Source of the DNA: Nitrospira sp.
Lineage (GTDB): Bacteria > Nitrospirota > Nitrospiria > Nitrospirales > Nitrospiraceae
Reading direction: 5' to 3'
DNA length: 64,000 bases
Assembly: GCA_013140455.1 (NCBI GenBank)
Contig: JABFSU010000044.1
Location: forward strand, 1-64,000
Shown: positions 1-8,839 of the stretch, piece by piece
Position numbering within the stretch: position 1 is the stretch's first letter
Layout of the letters: each line of letters opens with the position of its first letter
Program-made: the position numbers and the translations under genes
The notes under the pieces: model-generated
Databases searched by the model: none
Told to the model about the DNA's origin: nothing
The model's input: only the letters and a program-made list of their open reading frames with translations

Positions 1-490
1 AAGCCCGGCGAATGTCGGCCATCGTTCCACCGCCGGTGCTGAGAAAAATCGGCTTCCCTAACTTTGCGATATATTTCTGCAATGGAATATTGTTCAGGTC
101 CGCCGAAGCAATCTTGTAGGCGGGCATTGACAGCTCTGCCAGGAAGTCCACGCTTTCAAAGTCAAACGGCGTCGCAAAGAACATGAGCCCCAGTTCTTTC
201 GCGTAGCCCTGCAGCTCAACGTACTCCTCTCGCTTGAACTCCAATGCCTCGCGGTGTTCACCGTAGGTTGCCCCGTAGCTATTTTCATTGTCATACGGCT
301 GGTTATACAGAGCCTTCGTGAATAAGGTCCGGTTATTTCTTTTCTGGAGCTTGACGGCATCGGCCCCCGCGTTCTTGGCGGCCAGAAACATTGCCCGCGC
401 CATATCGAGTGAGCCCTGATGATTATGGCCGATCTCTGCGATCACAAAGACGTCATTGGCCCCTTGATAGCGTTCCATTTCATAGCTCAT
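1..490 (-). CDS. NeuB-family nonulosonate (sialic/legionaminic/pseudaminic acid) synthase, 3' part missing
   Basis: The first 163 residues are visible; the gene runs off the left edge. Seen: an N-terminal barrel with IAEIGHNHQGSLDMA (about 18-32), GADAVKLQK (43-51), FFATPFDFESVDFL (104-117), YKIASADLNN (125-134) and GKPIFLSTGG (145-154). These are hallmarks of NeuB-type enzymes, which condense phosphoenolpyruvate with a hexosamine-derived sugar to make nine-carbon acidic sugars. The ATG at 490 follows an AGGAGG Shine-Dalgarno, so the start is firm. It lies downstream of a PglK-like flippase and an antiterminator, which fits a surface glycan locus. Which nonulosonic acid is made cannot be told from this half. 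The C-terminal SAF domain would be outside the window. Confidence 0.88.
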   Translation of the reverse strand, partial: MSYEMERYQGANDVFVIAEIGHNHQGSLDMARAMFLAAKNAGADAVKLQKRNNRTLFTKALYNQPYDNENSYGATYGEHREALEFKREEYVELQGYAKELGLMFFATPFDFESVDFLAELSMPAYKIASADLNNIPLQKYIAKLGKPIFLSTGGGTMADIRRA

Positions 491-718
491 GCGACGCACC
501 TCCTGACACAAACCCGGATGAATTCAAAATGAACGTCACGTTAACCAGAGGACGCTTTGACATGCCTAAAACTATCAACCGTCACTCTTCCACTCTGTCG
601 AGAGAACCGATGAAGACACGCCTGCGTCGATTGATTCACCCGATCGCTGCTCACCCAATTCACACCACCGCACACCTCCCACAGTACGACAAGCCAACAA
701 CTGGGCAAGTGCCATTCA

Positions 719-2506
719 TCATTCGTTTGGGCCCGCCGCACCGAGCGCTTTTTCGACAACGTGCGTCCGAACCAACATTTCACGAGGCACACCTTCCTTC
801 ACCACTTTCCCCATCTCGAACTCGTATAATCGATCGCACTGCTCAACTGTGGACAGCCGGTGCGCCACAATGATGATGGTCTTCCCGCCCTTTAGTGCAG
901 ATACTGCCCGCATCACCGCAGTTTCTGTGGCCGTATCGAGAGAAGACGTGGCTTCATCCAGCACCAGGACCGATGGACTGTGATACAGCGCACGGGCGAT
1001 GCCGATTCGTTGCCGCTCGCCGCCTGACAGACAGACACCTCGCTCCCCAACCATAGTATCGAGGCCCCCCGGCAGATCGTTGACAAATTGTTCGAGTTGG
1101 GCGGCACGGACGGCCCGCAACACGGCAGATTCATCGATCTTGTCCGGGGACAAACCAAATGCAATATTCCGTCGAAGCGTGTCATCGGTCAGATAAATGG
1201 ACTGCGGGACATAGCCGATCTGGTCCTGCCATCCCCGCAGGTTTGTTTGGATGTCACAGCCGTCAACTTTTACGGCTCCGCTGATGGGCGTGAGCAAACC
1301 CAGAAGAATGTCTACCAAGGTGCTCTTCCCCGCACCACTGCCGCCGATAAACCCAACCGAGGCTCCCCGCGGTATGATCAGGCTGACATCGCACAGCGCT
1401 TGAACTTCGACCGAAGGATAACGGAAGCTGACATGGTCGATTTCGAGCGTATGGCCGAACGACATCGGCACACACTGGCGCACAGCAGGAGCGGCGCGCA
1501 GCAGGCTTAGCTGAGTGTGGATGGCCTCGATCGCCGGCAAGGAAAAGAGCACGCTTTGAATCCCGCTGAGCACACGATTGGTCGACGGCATGACGCGAAA
1601 CGCGGCGACAGCAAAGAGACCCAATGTAGGCAACACCCCATCGATTCCCTTGCCACGACCAAGCATCACCAGGACTAAAGCCGCGAGCCCCATCACAGCC
1701 AACAGTTCCAGCCAGAGCCTTGGTAATGCCTGAAGCGTCGCTTGGCGCTCGGCGAGCCGCGCACTGCGTGCGTTGTGCTGCCGGTATTGAGATGAGAAAT
1801 CGCCCTCCCGCCCGAGCAGCTTCACCTCTTTGGCCCCGCCCAGCCCCTGCTGCAGGTGTTGGATGCGCAACCCCTCATGGTGCTGACGCTCCTGCCCCCA
1901 GCGCAAAATATGTTTGCGGGTCAGTCGATTGAACCCCCAGCCCGCCAGACTAAAGGTGACCAGCACCATGATCGCCCCAAGAGGTTCGACCAGCAGCAGC
2001 ACCACCGAGACGCCGACCATCACGAGAAGCTCCGCGATCAACGCGAGGCCATGTTTGAATACCCCGATCACGTCGTTTACCTGACCGACCGCATTGTGGA
2101 TCAACTGAGCAGAGTTGTGCTGGAGATGAAACGTATAGGGCTCACGTAAATAGCCATCAAAGAGCCGCTGAGAGAGATCGGCTTGCAGGCCATAGACAAA
2201 CCGTGCTTGTCTCCAAGCGAGAAACCCTAAGAATAGCGCCTTGACCGCATTGACCCCCACCAGCGTTACAATTCCCGCCACAATCAGCTTCTCCTGGCTC
2301 ATAGTCCCGAGACTTTCGAGCCAGGGCGTCAAGATCGGATACCGAGTGACCGAACTACTCTGCATCATCAAACTCAAAGCCGGGATTATCAAACCGATCC
2401 CCAGCATCTCCATCACCATCCCAATCAGCATCATGCCCAAGAGCATCGCGGCCACGCGCCGCTGTCGGGAAGTGAGGAGGCCCCAGAGTTTCAGGGAAGA
2501 GTTCAT
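719..2506 (-). CDS. PglK/MsbA-like ABC transporter, probable glycan flippase
   Basis: A 595-residue half-transporter with fused membrane and ATPase domains. The N-terminal half has several hydrophobic segments, the first in the stretch around residues 20-45. The ATPase has Walker A GGSGAGKST (about 388-396), signature LSGGERQR (about 493-500), Walker B LVLDEATSSLD (about 514-524) and the H-loop VAHR. The N-terminal pattern (LLTSRQRR then MLGIGLIIPAL) is like PglK-type lipid-linked oligosaccharide flippases. The ATG lies immediately after the TAA of the upstream 70-codon gene, implying coupling. Location beside nonulosonate synthesis and an antiterminator supports export of a surface glycan. 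The exact substrate is inferred. A lipid A flippase role is less likely because a clear msbA lies at 11035. Confidence 0.88.
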   Translation of the reverse strand: MNSSLKLWGLLTSRQRRVAAMLLGMMLIGMVMEMLGIGLIIPALSLMMQSSSVTRYPILTPWLESLGTMSQEKLIVAGIVTLVGVNAVKALFLGFLAWRQARFVYGLQADLSQRLFDGYLREPYTFHLQHNSAQLIHNAVGQVNDVIGVFKHGLALIAELLVMVGVSVVLLLVEPLGAIMVLVTFSLAGWGFNRLTRKHILRWGQERQHHEGLRIQHLQQGLGGAKEVKLLGREGDFSSQYRQHNARSARLAERQATLQALPRLWLELLAVMGLAALVLVMLGRGKGIDGVLPTLGLFAVAAFRVMPSTNRVLSGIQSVLFSLPAIEAIHTQLSLLRAAPAVRQCVPMSFGHTLEIDHVSFRYPSVEVQALCDVSLIIPRGASVGFIGGSGAGKSTLVDILLGLLTPISGAVKVDGCDIQTNLRGWQDQIGYVPQSIYLTDDTLRRNIAFGLSPDKIDESAVLRAVRAAQLEQFVNDLPGGLDTMVGERGVCLSGGERQRIGIARALYHSPSVLVLDEATSSLDTATETAVMRAVSALKGGKTIIIVAHRLSTVEQCDRLYEFEMGKVVKEGVPREMLVRTHVVEKALGAAGPNE

Positions 2507-2719
2507 TTAAACCACGCGACGGATCAATTGTCTGCGAAGCTGTGCCGTTTCAAATCGCTCGCCGGCTTGCCCCGCGAGCGCAACACTCAGCACCATCATG
2601 CTGTCAATATTCTCAATGTGCATAAGAGGAATAGGCCTGGCAGTGACACGGCCTCCTGTCTCACTGATCCCGATGGGATCCGCTACGCGATAGATTCTCG
2701 ACGTTGCCATCGCTTCCAT
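2507..2719 (-). CDS. Small 70-residue protein between antiterminator and flippase genes, unknown
   Basis: No family is recognised. The frame is supported mainly by its position. Its ATG overlaps the stop of the antiterminator gene as TAATG, and its own TAA directly abuts the ATG of the ABC transporter, the tight packing expected of translationally coupled genes. The protein is soluble with no signal peptide and no cysteines. Its middle (around residues 29-50) is moderately hydrophobic and its C-terminus is arginine-rich (LRRQLIRRVV). Codon use resembles its neighbours. An alternative is that the frame is merely a fortuitous bridge of 213 bases. A second ATG at codon 4 could also be the start. 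Confidence 0.5.
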   Translation of the reverse strand: MEAMATSRIYRVADPIGISETGGRVTARPIPLMHIENIDSMMVLSVALAGQAGERFETAQLRRQLIRRVV

Positions 2720-3225
2720 TACGCCGGCACCACATCTTGCACATCGATCTCCACTGCGGCCGCCTGCTGAATCAACCGCACGCCGATGACCAACCGATGG
2801 CGCTTCTCCTTCCGCAAGAGGATGCCATGCACACCTTGCAATGGCCCCCGCACCACTTCCACCATCATTCCCTCATGAAGGTACGGATGAGAATCATACG
2901 GCAGCACACTCGCCATGAGCGTCTTCAAGGCTTCAATCTCAGCATCCGGAATCGGCTCAGGACGGTGTCCACTCCCCACAACTTCAACCACGCCCGCAAC
3001 CTTCTGCGCCGGGAGTCTGTTTTGCTGCGATAGCCGTACGAAGCAGTACCCTGAAAAAAGCGGGACCTCGATTTCTTTCTTGCGATCTTTCCACTGACTG
3101 AGTCGCCTGACGGTCGGCAGCAACGGTTCAATCCCCTGCTTTTCCAGCTGATCCCGCACCAACTTCTCGTGGCGCGATTTCGTCCGAAGCGCATACCACT
3201 GAGATTGGGAAGAGGCCTCACACAC
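2719..3225 (-). CDS. NusG/RfaH/UpxY-type transcription antiterminator
   Basis: 168 residues, the usual length of specialised NusG paralogues. Seen: an N-terminal NGN domain beginning WYALRTKSRHEKLVRDQLE (about 10-28), with LFSGYCFVRL (about 55-64), and a C-terminal KOW-like part with VEVVRGPLQGVHGIL (about 124-138). Such proteins bind RNA polymerase at the head of long polysaccharide operons and suppress early termination. It precedes the small gene, flippase and NeuB-like genes in the same direction, so it likely acts on this locus. GTG at 3225 is chosen because AGAGGG lies 7 bases upstream. The housekeeping nusG would normally sit beside ribosomal protein genes, which are absent here. Confidence 0.85.
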   Translation of the reverse strand: MCEASSQSQWYALRTKSRHEKLVRDQLEKQGIEPLLPTVRRLSQWKDRKKEIEVPLFSGYCFVRLSQQNRLPAQKVAGVVEVVGSGHRPEPIPDAEIEALKTLMASVLPYDSHPYLHEGMMVEVVRGPLQGVHGILLRKEKRHRLVIGVRLIQQAAAVEIDVQDVVPA

Positions 3226-3281
3226 AGCTTCGCCCTCTCACTTACAGTGAACACAAAAAACGACCTGCACTGACGGCCGAC

Positions 3282-3869
3282 TCAGACCGTTGGTCCGAGC
3301 GCGAACACCTTGCCGTTCGGAACCTGGTACTGCAACAGCATTTCACCGTGTTCATGCGACCGATCGAGATCGGCGAGCACCACGGCATCGAACTCCCACT
3401 CTTTCAACACACTCGGATGCGAAACGGGATACGAGAGAAACGTTCCAGTCGTCCCGTCACTCACAAACCCCACTAATTCCATATCCATCTCCCGCAAAGA
3501 GAGATAGGCCATTTCAGCAAATTCGCTCGTTCCAAAGATCACAATCCGCCGCCCCCCCACTACGGTGACACGCGACAGGACATCGCGCAGCCGGGCGCGC
3601 ATATCCCGATAGTGAGACAGGGAGTACTGCATGTAGAGGTAGGTGAGACGGGACTTCTCGGCAAATCCTTGAGGCGTCAGCAGATAGCGAATCCGGTGAG
3701 ATGGGATGGTCGTGACCTTGACGTATCCCTTCCTCGCGAGTCGCTTCACATACAGATTCGTGAGGCCAAGCGCCACACCCAATTTAATGGCGAGAGACCG
3801 TTGCGTGACCGCACCGTCCCGCTCCAACTCCGTGAGCAGAATAAGGTCTCGTTGTCCCTGAAGATTCAT
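3282..3869 (-). CDS. EPS-associated winged-helix (MarR-type) regulator with C-terminal nucleotide-binding-like domain
   Basis: The first ~80 residues form a winged helix (LILLTELERDGAVTQRSLA, LYVKRLARKGYV) typical of the MarR-like regulators found at exopolysaccharide loci. After a short linker, the second half contains RIVIFGTSEFAEMAYLSL and VVLADLD, resembling the Rossmann-like domain of sugar-enzyme regulators that sense nucleotide sugars or similar ligands. The frame opens at a TTG at 3914, but that lies inside a likely promoter (TTGACT, 17 bases, TCATAT) and has no Shine-Dalgarno. The ATG at 3869, 12 bases after GGAG, is therefore preferred. It is likely a local transcriptional regulator of the downstream polysaccharide genes; the ligand is unknown. 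Confidence 0.75.
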   Translation of the reverse strand: MNLQGQRDLILLTELERDGAVTQRSLAIKLGVALGLTNLYVKRLARKGYVKVTTIPSHRIRYLLTPQGFAEKSRLTYLYMQYSLSHYRDMRARLRDVLSRVTVVGGRRIVIFGTSEFAEMAYLSLREMDMELVGFVSDGTTGTFLSYPVSHPSVLKEWEFDAVVLADLDRSHEHGEMLLQYQVPNGKVFALGPTV

Positions 3870-3902
3870 CTCATTTAGAGGCTCCACCAAAAAACGTTCA
3901 GG

Positions 3903-3931
3903 ATATGAACACAATTAGGAGAGGGAGTCAA
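3903..3931 (-). promoter_or_regulatory. Candidate promoter for the EPS regulator and antiterminator
   Basis: TTGACT at 3926-3931 and TCATAT at 3903-3908 with a 17-base spacer. The -35 is strong and the -10 weak. It lies between the end of the preceding GT9 gene and the regulator, where a switch from the LPS core array to the polysaccharide locus is expected. Confidence 0.35.
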
Positions 3932-3997
3932 GAAAGAATTCCACAATAGGTAGGGATATCAACGATCTAGGGGAAAGATTGGCCAAGTCGGTGGCGA

Positions 3998-5017
3998 CTA
4001 GATATGGTGGATCGTTAACGGCTGGGCGGACTGAACCACAGCGCCGAGTCGAGCGGCGACATTCTCAACGGTAAATCGATCGAGACAATCCCAATACGGG
4101 CAAGCCTCGCCGATACACTTCTCACAGGTCGGCACATCCGGGCGAAGCAGCACGCCACGCCCCAAGGGTTTCCAACGAGTCGGCAAATTGTTTCGGCGCG
4201 GATCAAACAGACTGACCGTAGGCACGCTGAGGGCCGCCGCCAGATGGGCCGGACCGGTTGCACCGGACACCACCACATGAGCGGCCCCGATCACCGCCAT
4301 CAATTCCCTGATAGCGAGTTGCCCCATGAGATTGATGACGTTTGGATGGAGGACGACACCGTCCAAGGCCTCGCTCCGGAATTGATCACATTCCACCTGG
4401 CTGCCGGTCAACGCCACCGTATACCCTTGTTGCGCCAACGTCTGGGCAAGATCCCGATAATGCGCCGGCCGCCAATGCCGGGCCGACACACCGCCGGGAT
4501 GAATCACGACTCGCGGCATCGTCGCGCCGCTCCATCGTCGCTCCCCATCGGCTCGCTCAGCATCGGTGAGTCGGAGCACCGGAGCGACCACAGGCAAGGG
4601 CGTCAGCCGAAGTCCCTTGAGCATCTCTACATTGCATTCAGACTCATGCTTCTGAAAACTGCTTCGGTGTTCATAAATCCAGCGATTCGCCAAGACGCTC
4701 TGCCACCGAAAGCCCGTCGCCACGCGGAGCGGAATGCCGGCCCGCCAGGCCGCCCACATCAAGCGGCGAAACGGTTTGAGAAAGATGACCGCATCAATCC
4801 CACCGGAGAAGGCCTGCATCATGTCAGGAATCGAAGCCTGCAACGACACCGTTTGCACATAATCGATATCGGGATGGTGCGCTAAGATCGGCGCCGCCAC
4901 GGGATTCGCCAGCACGCCGATGCGAACTCCGGGCATCACTTGTCGCAATTGCGCCGCGACAGGAAGCGAGAGCACCAGATCTCCGATCCCGTCCGGACGC
5001 ACGATCAGCACATTCAT
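3998..5017 (-). CDS. Glycosyltransferase family 9 (heptosyltransferase-like)
   Basis: 339 residues. The N-terminus MNVLIVRPDGIGDLVLSLPV is the GT9 nucleotide-sugar fold entry. The C-terminal half has the usual VVIHPGGVSARHW, VSGATGPAHLAAAL and PTVSLFDPRR motifs, plus a cysteine-rich tail CEKCIGEACPYWDC. GT9 enzymes add heptose to the inner core of lipopolysaccharide at the cytoplasmic face of the inner membrane. The ATG overlaps the TGA of waaC as ATGA, so the two are coupled. It is the third GT9 module in a row, so it probably adds a further core residue; which one cannot be said. Confidence 0.85.
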   Translation of the reverse strand: MNVLIVRPDGIGDLVLSLPVAAQLRQVMPGVRIGVLANPVAAPILAHHPDIDYVQTVSLQASIPDMMQAFSGGIDAVIFLKPFRRLMWAAWRAGIPLRVATGFRWQSVLANRWIYEHRSSFQKHESECNVEMLKGLRLTPLPVVAPVLRLTDAERADGERRWSGATMPRVVIHPGGVSARHWRPAHYRDLAQTLAQQGYTVALTGSQVECDQFRSEALDGVVLHPNVINLMGQLAIRELMAVIGAAHVVVSGATGPAHLAAALSVPTVSLFDPRRNNLPTRWKPLGRGVLLRPDVPTCEKCIGEACPYWDCLDRFTVENVAARLGAVVQSAQPLTIHHI

Positions 5018-6057
5018 CGTGACACCGCACGGCAGGACTGTTGGGACACAACGGCCGCCACGACCTGTTCAGGCGTAATCGATTCGAGACATTCCATTGG
5101 CACCGCATTGCGGCAGACGCGGCTGAAGCAAGGACGGCACGGCAGATCATGAGTCAGCACGGTATGCCCTGCTCCATAAGGACCGGTACGCACCGCGCTG
5201 GTTGGCCCGAAGATCGACACCACCGGCGTCCCCACTGCTGCCGCGACATGCATCGGCCCGGAATCGTTGGTGATCAACACACAGGCTTTCGACAACAGAG
5301 CCGGCAGTAATCCGATCGGGGTCTCACCGGCCAGATCGACAACCGGACAAGCCGTCAGACTCCGCACCAGTCCGCTCGCTTCCCGTTCGTCCGGCCCGCC
5401 GATCACCACGAGAGGCCCGATGCCGCGGGCCGCCAATTGAGTCGCCGCGGCTGCAAACGATGCGGCCGGCCATCGTTTCGTCTGCCAGCGCGCCGAGACA
5501 TTCATGGCCACCCACGGCGCATCCAGATCGATACCCTTCCTCCGGAACAGATCACGCAACGCCGTCACATCCTGCGACAGCAGTCTGAATCGAAATTGCG
5601 GCCCGGCGTCAACCGACGCGCCCAGCTCCTTCGCAATCAGCAGATACCGATCCACGGCATGCATCTCAGGCGTCGGCACAGCCACGCGCTGCGAATACAG
5701 CCACGGACTCCCTTCACGCCCGTTGGCAAACCCCACCCGCTGAGCGCATCCGGTCATCCGCGCCACAAGGGCGCTGCGCAAGAGTCCTTGAAGATCGACG
5801 GCCAGATCAAACCGCTGCCCCCTCAATGCCATCGATTGACCAACCCACGAGGCCAGGGTAGGACCGACCGGCCATACAGCATCGACACCTTCGATTCTCT
5901 GCACGATCTCAGCCCATTGGCGCTTCACCAGCCAGGTCAGATGCGCTGACGGCCAGCGCCGCTTCAACGCGGCGACCACCGGCATGGCATGGACGATATC
6001 GCCAAGTGAACTTGGCTTGATCAGAAGAATTCGTCGAGGCTCAGCCATCGATATCAT
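5014..6057 (-). CDS. waaC: Lipopolysaccharide heptosyltransferase I (WaaC-like, GT9)
   Basis: 347 residues of GT9 type. The opening RRILLIKPSSLGDIVHAMPV closely matches heptosyltransferase I, which transfers the first heptose from ADP-heptose to KDO-lipid A. Also seen: LVVIGGPDEREA, LITNDSGPMHVAAAVGTPVV and SIFGPTSAVRTGPYG in the C-terminal domain, followed by a C-x2-C-x4-C cluster near LPCRPCFSRVC. The ATG abuts the stop of the waaF-gmhB gene. A second ATG three codons in (MAEPRR) is an alternative start. Assignment to WaaC rather than another GT9 rests on the N-terminal motif. Confidence 0.8.
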   Translation of the reverse strand: MISMAEPRRILLIKPSSLGDIVHAMPVVAALKRRWPSAHLTWLVKRQWAEIVQRIEGVDAVWPVGPTLASWVGQSMALRGQRFDLAVDLQGLLRSALVARMTGCAQRVGFANGREGSPWLYSQRVAVPTPEMHAVDRYLLIAKELGASVDAGPQFRFRLLSQDVTALRDLFRRKGIDLDAPWVAMNVSARWQTKRWPAASFAAAATQLAARGIGPLVVIGGPDEREASGLVRSLTACPVVDLAGETPIGLLPALLSKACVLITNDSGPMHVAAAVGTPVVSIFGPTSAVRTGPYGAGHTVLTHDLPCRPCFSRVCRNAVPMECLESITPEQVVAAVVSQQSCRAVSR

Positions 6058-7749
6058 TTACGACGTCCCCTCGCCGACAGGTGTTCCCTGCTCCTGCGCC
6101 CCGGCATCCCCCAGAATCCACGTCACCGCTTCATCAAATGACGGCGCGACCACTGCCGCAGCCTCGCCGGACTCCGATCGGGCTAGTTCCCCATGCTCAC
6201 TGGTTGTCACCCACACGCGCTTCGCCCCCACCCGTTTGGCCAACTCCATATCTTTGGCATGGTCCCCGATGAGATACGATCGGGACAGATCGATTCCCAG
6301 TTCGCGCACCGCCTGGTCAACCATCCCCGTCTCAGGCTTCCGGCAGAGACAGCGCTCGTCCGGATGATGCGGACACACATAGATCGCATCCAAGGATGCC
6401 CCCGCGTCACGCAGCAATCGCCGAAGCTTCGCATGAATCGCATCAAGGTCGGCGGAAGAAAACAATCCGCGCCCGACTCCCGATTGATTCGTTACCACCA
6501 CCAGTCGAGCTCCCGCACGCGTCAATCTTGCGAGTGCTACGGCAACACCGGGAAACAATTCGAACTGGTCAGGAGAGCCGATGTAGCCGGGATCAGGGTT
6601 CAGCGTCCCGTCACGATCAAGAAAAACCGTCACACCTTGCAAGGGAGAGTGCCCTGTGACAGTTGGCGGATGATGAGCCACAGCCGATGGCTGAACGTTA
6701 TGCGCCAGCTGCCCGACCGCAGCCTGTGTCACCATGTCCACCGTGACACCGGTCATACAACGATGATCGATGGGACACTCCCGCAACAAACAGGGTGCAC
6801 AGTCGACCGGCTGCCGGACAATCGACGCCTCCTGTCTATACGGCGCCGTGGTTTTCCAATCGGTAGGACCGAATACCGCCACCACCGGCACCGCAAACGC
6901 CGCCGCCATATGCATTGGCCCGGTATCGTTAGTCAGTAATATTGTACACCGCTTTGTGGCAGCCATCAGCTCGCGGATATTCGTCCGCCCCGATAACACG
7001 GCTGATCGCACAGTGAGACGTTCAGCGACCGAATTGCCTAGCGCCTCTTCCCCTTTGGCACCGAGAATCAGGACTGAGACCGGCCGCCCCTGCTGCTGTT
7101 CGATCTGACGGCACACCCGCAGAGCAGCCTCCGCATATCGTTCCGGCAACCATCGCTTGGCACTTCCATAAGTCGAACCAGGATTCACGCCGACAATCAG
7201 ATCGTCCGGCCCTACGCCAAGATCCCCCAACCGTTCATCCATCGCGCGCGTTTCGTCATCAGAGACGGCTAACGCGGGGACTGACGGCGAACCGGTCACG
7301 CCGAGCGGCTTCAATAGATCCCAATAGTAATGCACTTGATGCACAAGCGTGGCGCGATCGGGCCGCGCGACAGGATCGGTCAGCAAGAACGCGCGCCCGT
7401 CGGTGACATATCCATACCGGTGGCGGATCCCGGCAAGCCACGTAATCAACGCCGCTTCAAACGCATTTTGGAACAACACTGCCAGATCGAACTGATGTCG
7501 GCGCAGCAGGCCCGCCAGCGTCCATTTTCCGGACAATCCCGCATGAATCCCACGATCATCGTAGACCAACCGGCGATCGATGCCCGGATAGGCAATGAAC
7601 AGCTCGGCTATGGCTGGCTTCGCGAGCAACGTGATCTCGGCTTTGGGAAAGTGCGCGCGCAGCCCGCGAAGCGCCGGCTCGCACATCACGGCATCGCCGA
7701 TCCAATTCGGCGCCCGTACAAGGATTCGCGAAGGCGATTCGTTACGCAC
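6058..7749 (-). CDS. waaF-gmhB: Fused heptosyltransferase II and D-glycero-D-manno-heptose bisphosphate phosphatase (WaaF-GmhB)
   Basis: 563 residues carrying two enzymes. Residues ~1-345 are a GT9 domain (ILVRAPNWIGDAVMCEPAL, ILLTNDTGPMHMAAAFAVPV, VFGPTDWKTTAPY) matching heptosyltransferase II. Residues ~370-555 are a HAD phosphatase with VTVFLDRDGTLNPD, VVTNQSGVGRG and the zinc site CPHHPDERCLCRKP, diagnostic of GmhB, which makes heptose phosphate on the route to ADP-heptose. The frame extends to 7809, but GTG at 7749 has GGGAG six bases upstream and fits the family start. It overlaps the lpxK stop by 8 bases. Joining precursor synthesis and transfer in one chain is unusual; usually these are separate genes. 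Confidence 0.88.
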   Translation of the reverse strand: MRNESPSRILVRAPNWIGDAVMCEPALRGLRAHFPKAEITLLAKPAIAELFIAYPGIDRRLVYDDRGIHAGLSGKWTLAGLLRRHQFDLAVLFQNAFEAALITWLAGIRHRYGYVTDGRAFLLTDPVARPDRATLVHQVHYYWDLLKPLGVTGSPSVPALAVSDDETRAMDERLGDLGVGPDDLIVGVNPGSTYGSAKRWLPERYAEAALRVCRQIEQQQGRPVSVLILGAKGEEALGNSVAERLTVRSAVLSGRTNIRELMAATKRCTILLTNDTGPMHMAAAFAVPVVAVFGPTDWKTTAPYRQEASIVRQPVDCAPCLLRECPIDHRCMTGVTVDMVTQAAVGQLAHNVQPSAVAHHPPTVTGHSPLQGVTVFLDRDGTLNPDPGYIGSPDQFELFPGVAVALARLTRAGARLVVVTNQSGVGRGLFSSADLDAIHAKLRRLLRDAGASLDAIYVCPHHPDERCLCRKPETGMVDQAVRELGIDLSRSYLIGDHAKDMELAKRVGAKRVWVTTSEHGELARSESGEAAAVVAPSFDEAVTWILGDAGAQEQGTPVGEGTS

Positions 7750-8839
7750 GCACGTCTCCCTGGAACTTAGGCCTATCGGAGGCCTCGCACAACAAGCGCT
7801 GGAGCGCATCCTGCCCGCGCCTCACATCGGCCTGCAGCCGCAAAGCCCACCATGAATCGTCAGGCCTCAACAATGGGGCGAGCTTCCCGGCATCTTTTTC
7901 GGTCGTGAGCACCATCTCGACATTCGATCGCTGTGCCTGAGCACGCATACGATCAAGATCCTCGCTCCGATAGACGTAATGATCTGCAAACGCCGTTTCC
8001 CCAAGGACCTGCACGCCATTCTCCATGGCTAACCGGCGGAAGGACTCGCTGTTGCCGATCCCGCTGACCAGCCAGGCCTTCTTTCCCACGCACCAGTCCG
8101 CAATATGCCGTTCACCGGTCGTCACCGATACCACTTCATCGGGCCTGAAGATCACTTCTGCCTGAACCGGAGTTCCCGTCATGACCGCCTGCAATCGGGT
8201 ACGCACGGCTGCCACGTCCCGCTCAGAATCGGCGCGGGTGATGACGACCGCATCGGCACGACCCAGCCCGGCCAACGGCTCACGGAGGCGCCCGGCCGGC
8301 AACAGACCATCCAATCCCGTCGCATCCATCGCGTCAATCAACACCACATCAAGATCACGATACAGGGCGCGATGCTGAAAGGCATCGTCGAGCACGATCC
8401 AATCCACCGGCCATCGATCGAGCAGCCATCGTCCGACCGCTGCGCGATCCGCCCCGACGGCGACAATGGCTTTGGGACAGCGGTTCGCAATGAGATACGG
8501 CTCATCACCGGCCTCTGCCGGACCGACCAAGACTCGCTCCCCGTCCGATACCAACACCTGCGCCGCCGCCGATGTCCGCTTGTAGCCACGACTGAGCACC
8601 GCGACCCGGTGACCCTCCGCCTGCAACCACTCTGTCAACAGAATCACCATCGGGGTTTTCCCCGTTCCGCCGACGGTCAGGTTTCCGACACTCACCACTC
8701 GACAGGGCAATCGTACTTGTTTTTTCCATCCGCAGTCATAGGCCCACATCCTGGCCCGAACCACCAGTCCGTAGAGAAAGGCCGCCCCGCTCAGCCAGGG
8801 ACGAACCGGATCGCCTGGACGCAACAATGCCACGATCAC
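7742..8839 (-). CDS. lpxK: Tetraacyldisaccharide 4'-kinase LpxK
   Basis: LpxK phosphorylates the 4' position of the lipid A disaccharide at the inner membrane. Seen: the P-loop in VSVGNLTVGGTGKTPMVIL (about 55-73), SRGYKR, LLDRWPVDWIVLDDAFQH (about 140-160) and LTTEKDAGKL. The open frame reaches 9103, but the first 88 codons lie inside waaA and look like shadow. GTG at 8839 overlaps the waaA stop as GTGA and gives 365 residues, close to the family length. The hydrophobic segment after the start (WLSGAAFLYGLVV) is the expected membrane anchor. It sits between waaA and waaF in a continuous coupled run. Confidence 0.92.
   Translation of the reverse strand: MIVALLRPGDPVRPWLSGAAFLYGLVVRARMWAYDCGWKKQVRLPCRVVSVGNLTVGGTGKTPMVILLTEWLQAEGHRVAVLSRGYKRTSAAAQVLVSDGERVLVGPAEAGDEPYLIANRCPKAIVAVGADRAAVGRWLLDRWPVDWIVLDDAFQHRALYRDLDVVLIDAMDATGLDGLLPAGRLREPLAGLGRADAVVITRADSERDVAAVRTRLQAVMTGTPVQAEVIFRPDEVVSVTTGERHIADWCVGKKAWLVSGIGNSESFRRLAMENGVQVLGETAFADHYVYRSEDLDRMRAQAQRSNVEMVLTTEKDAGKLAPLLRPDDSWWALRLQADVRRGQDALQRLLCEASDRPKFQGDVRA

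Noticed and set aside
491-718. Possible small gene between the flippase and the NeuB-like gene
   Set aside because: No frame with a Shine-Dalgarno and plausible protein was seen; an 83-codon minus frame here is cysteine/tryptophan-rich shadow of the flippase end.
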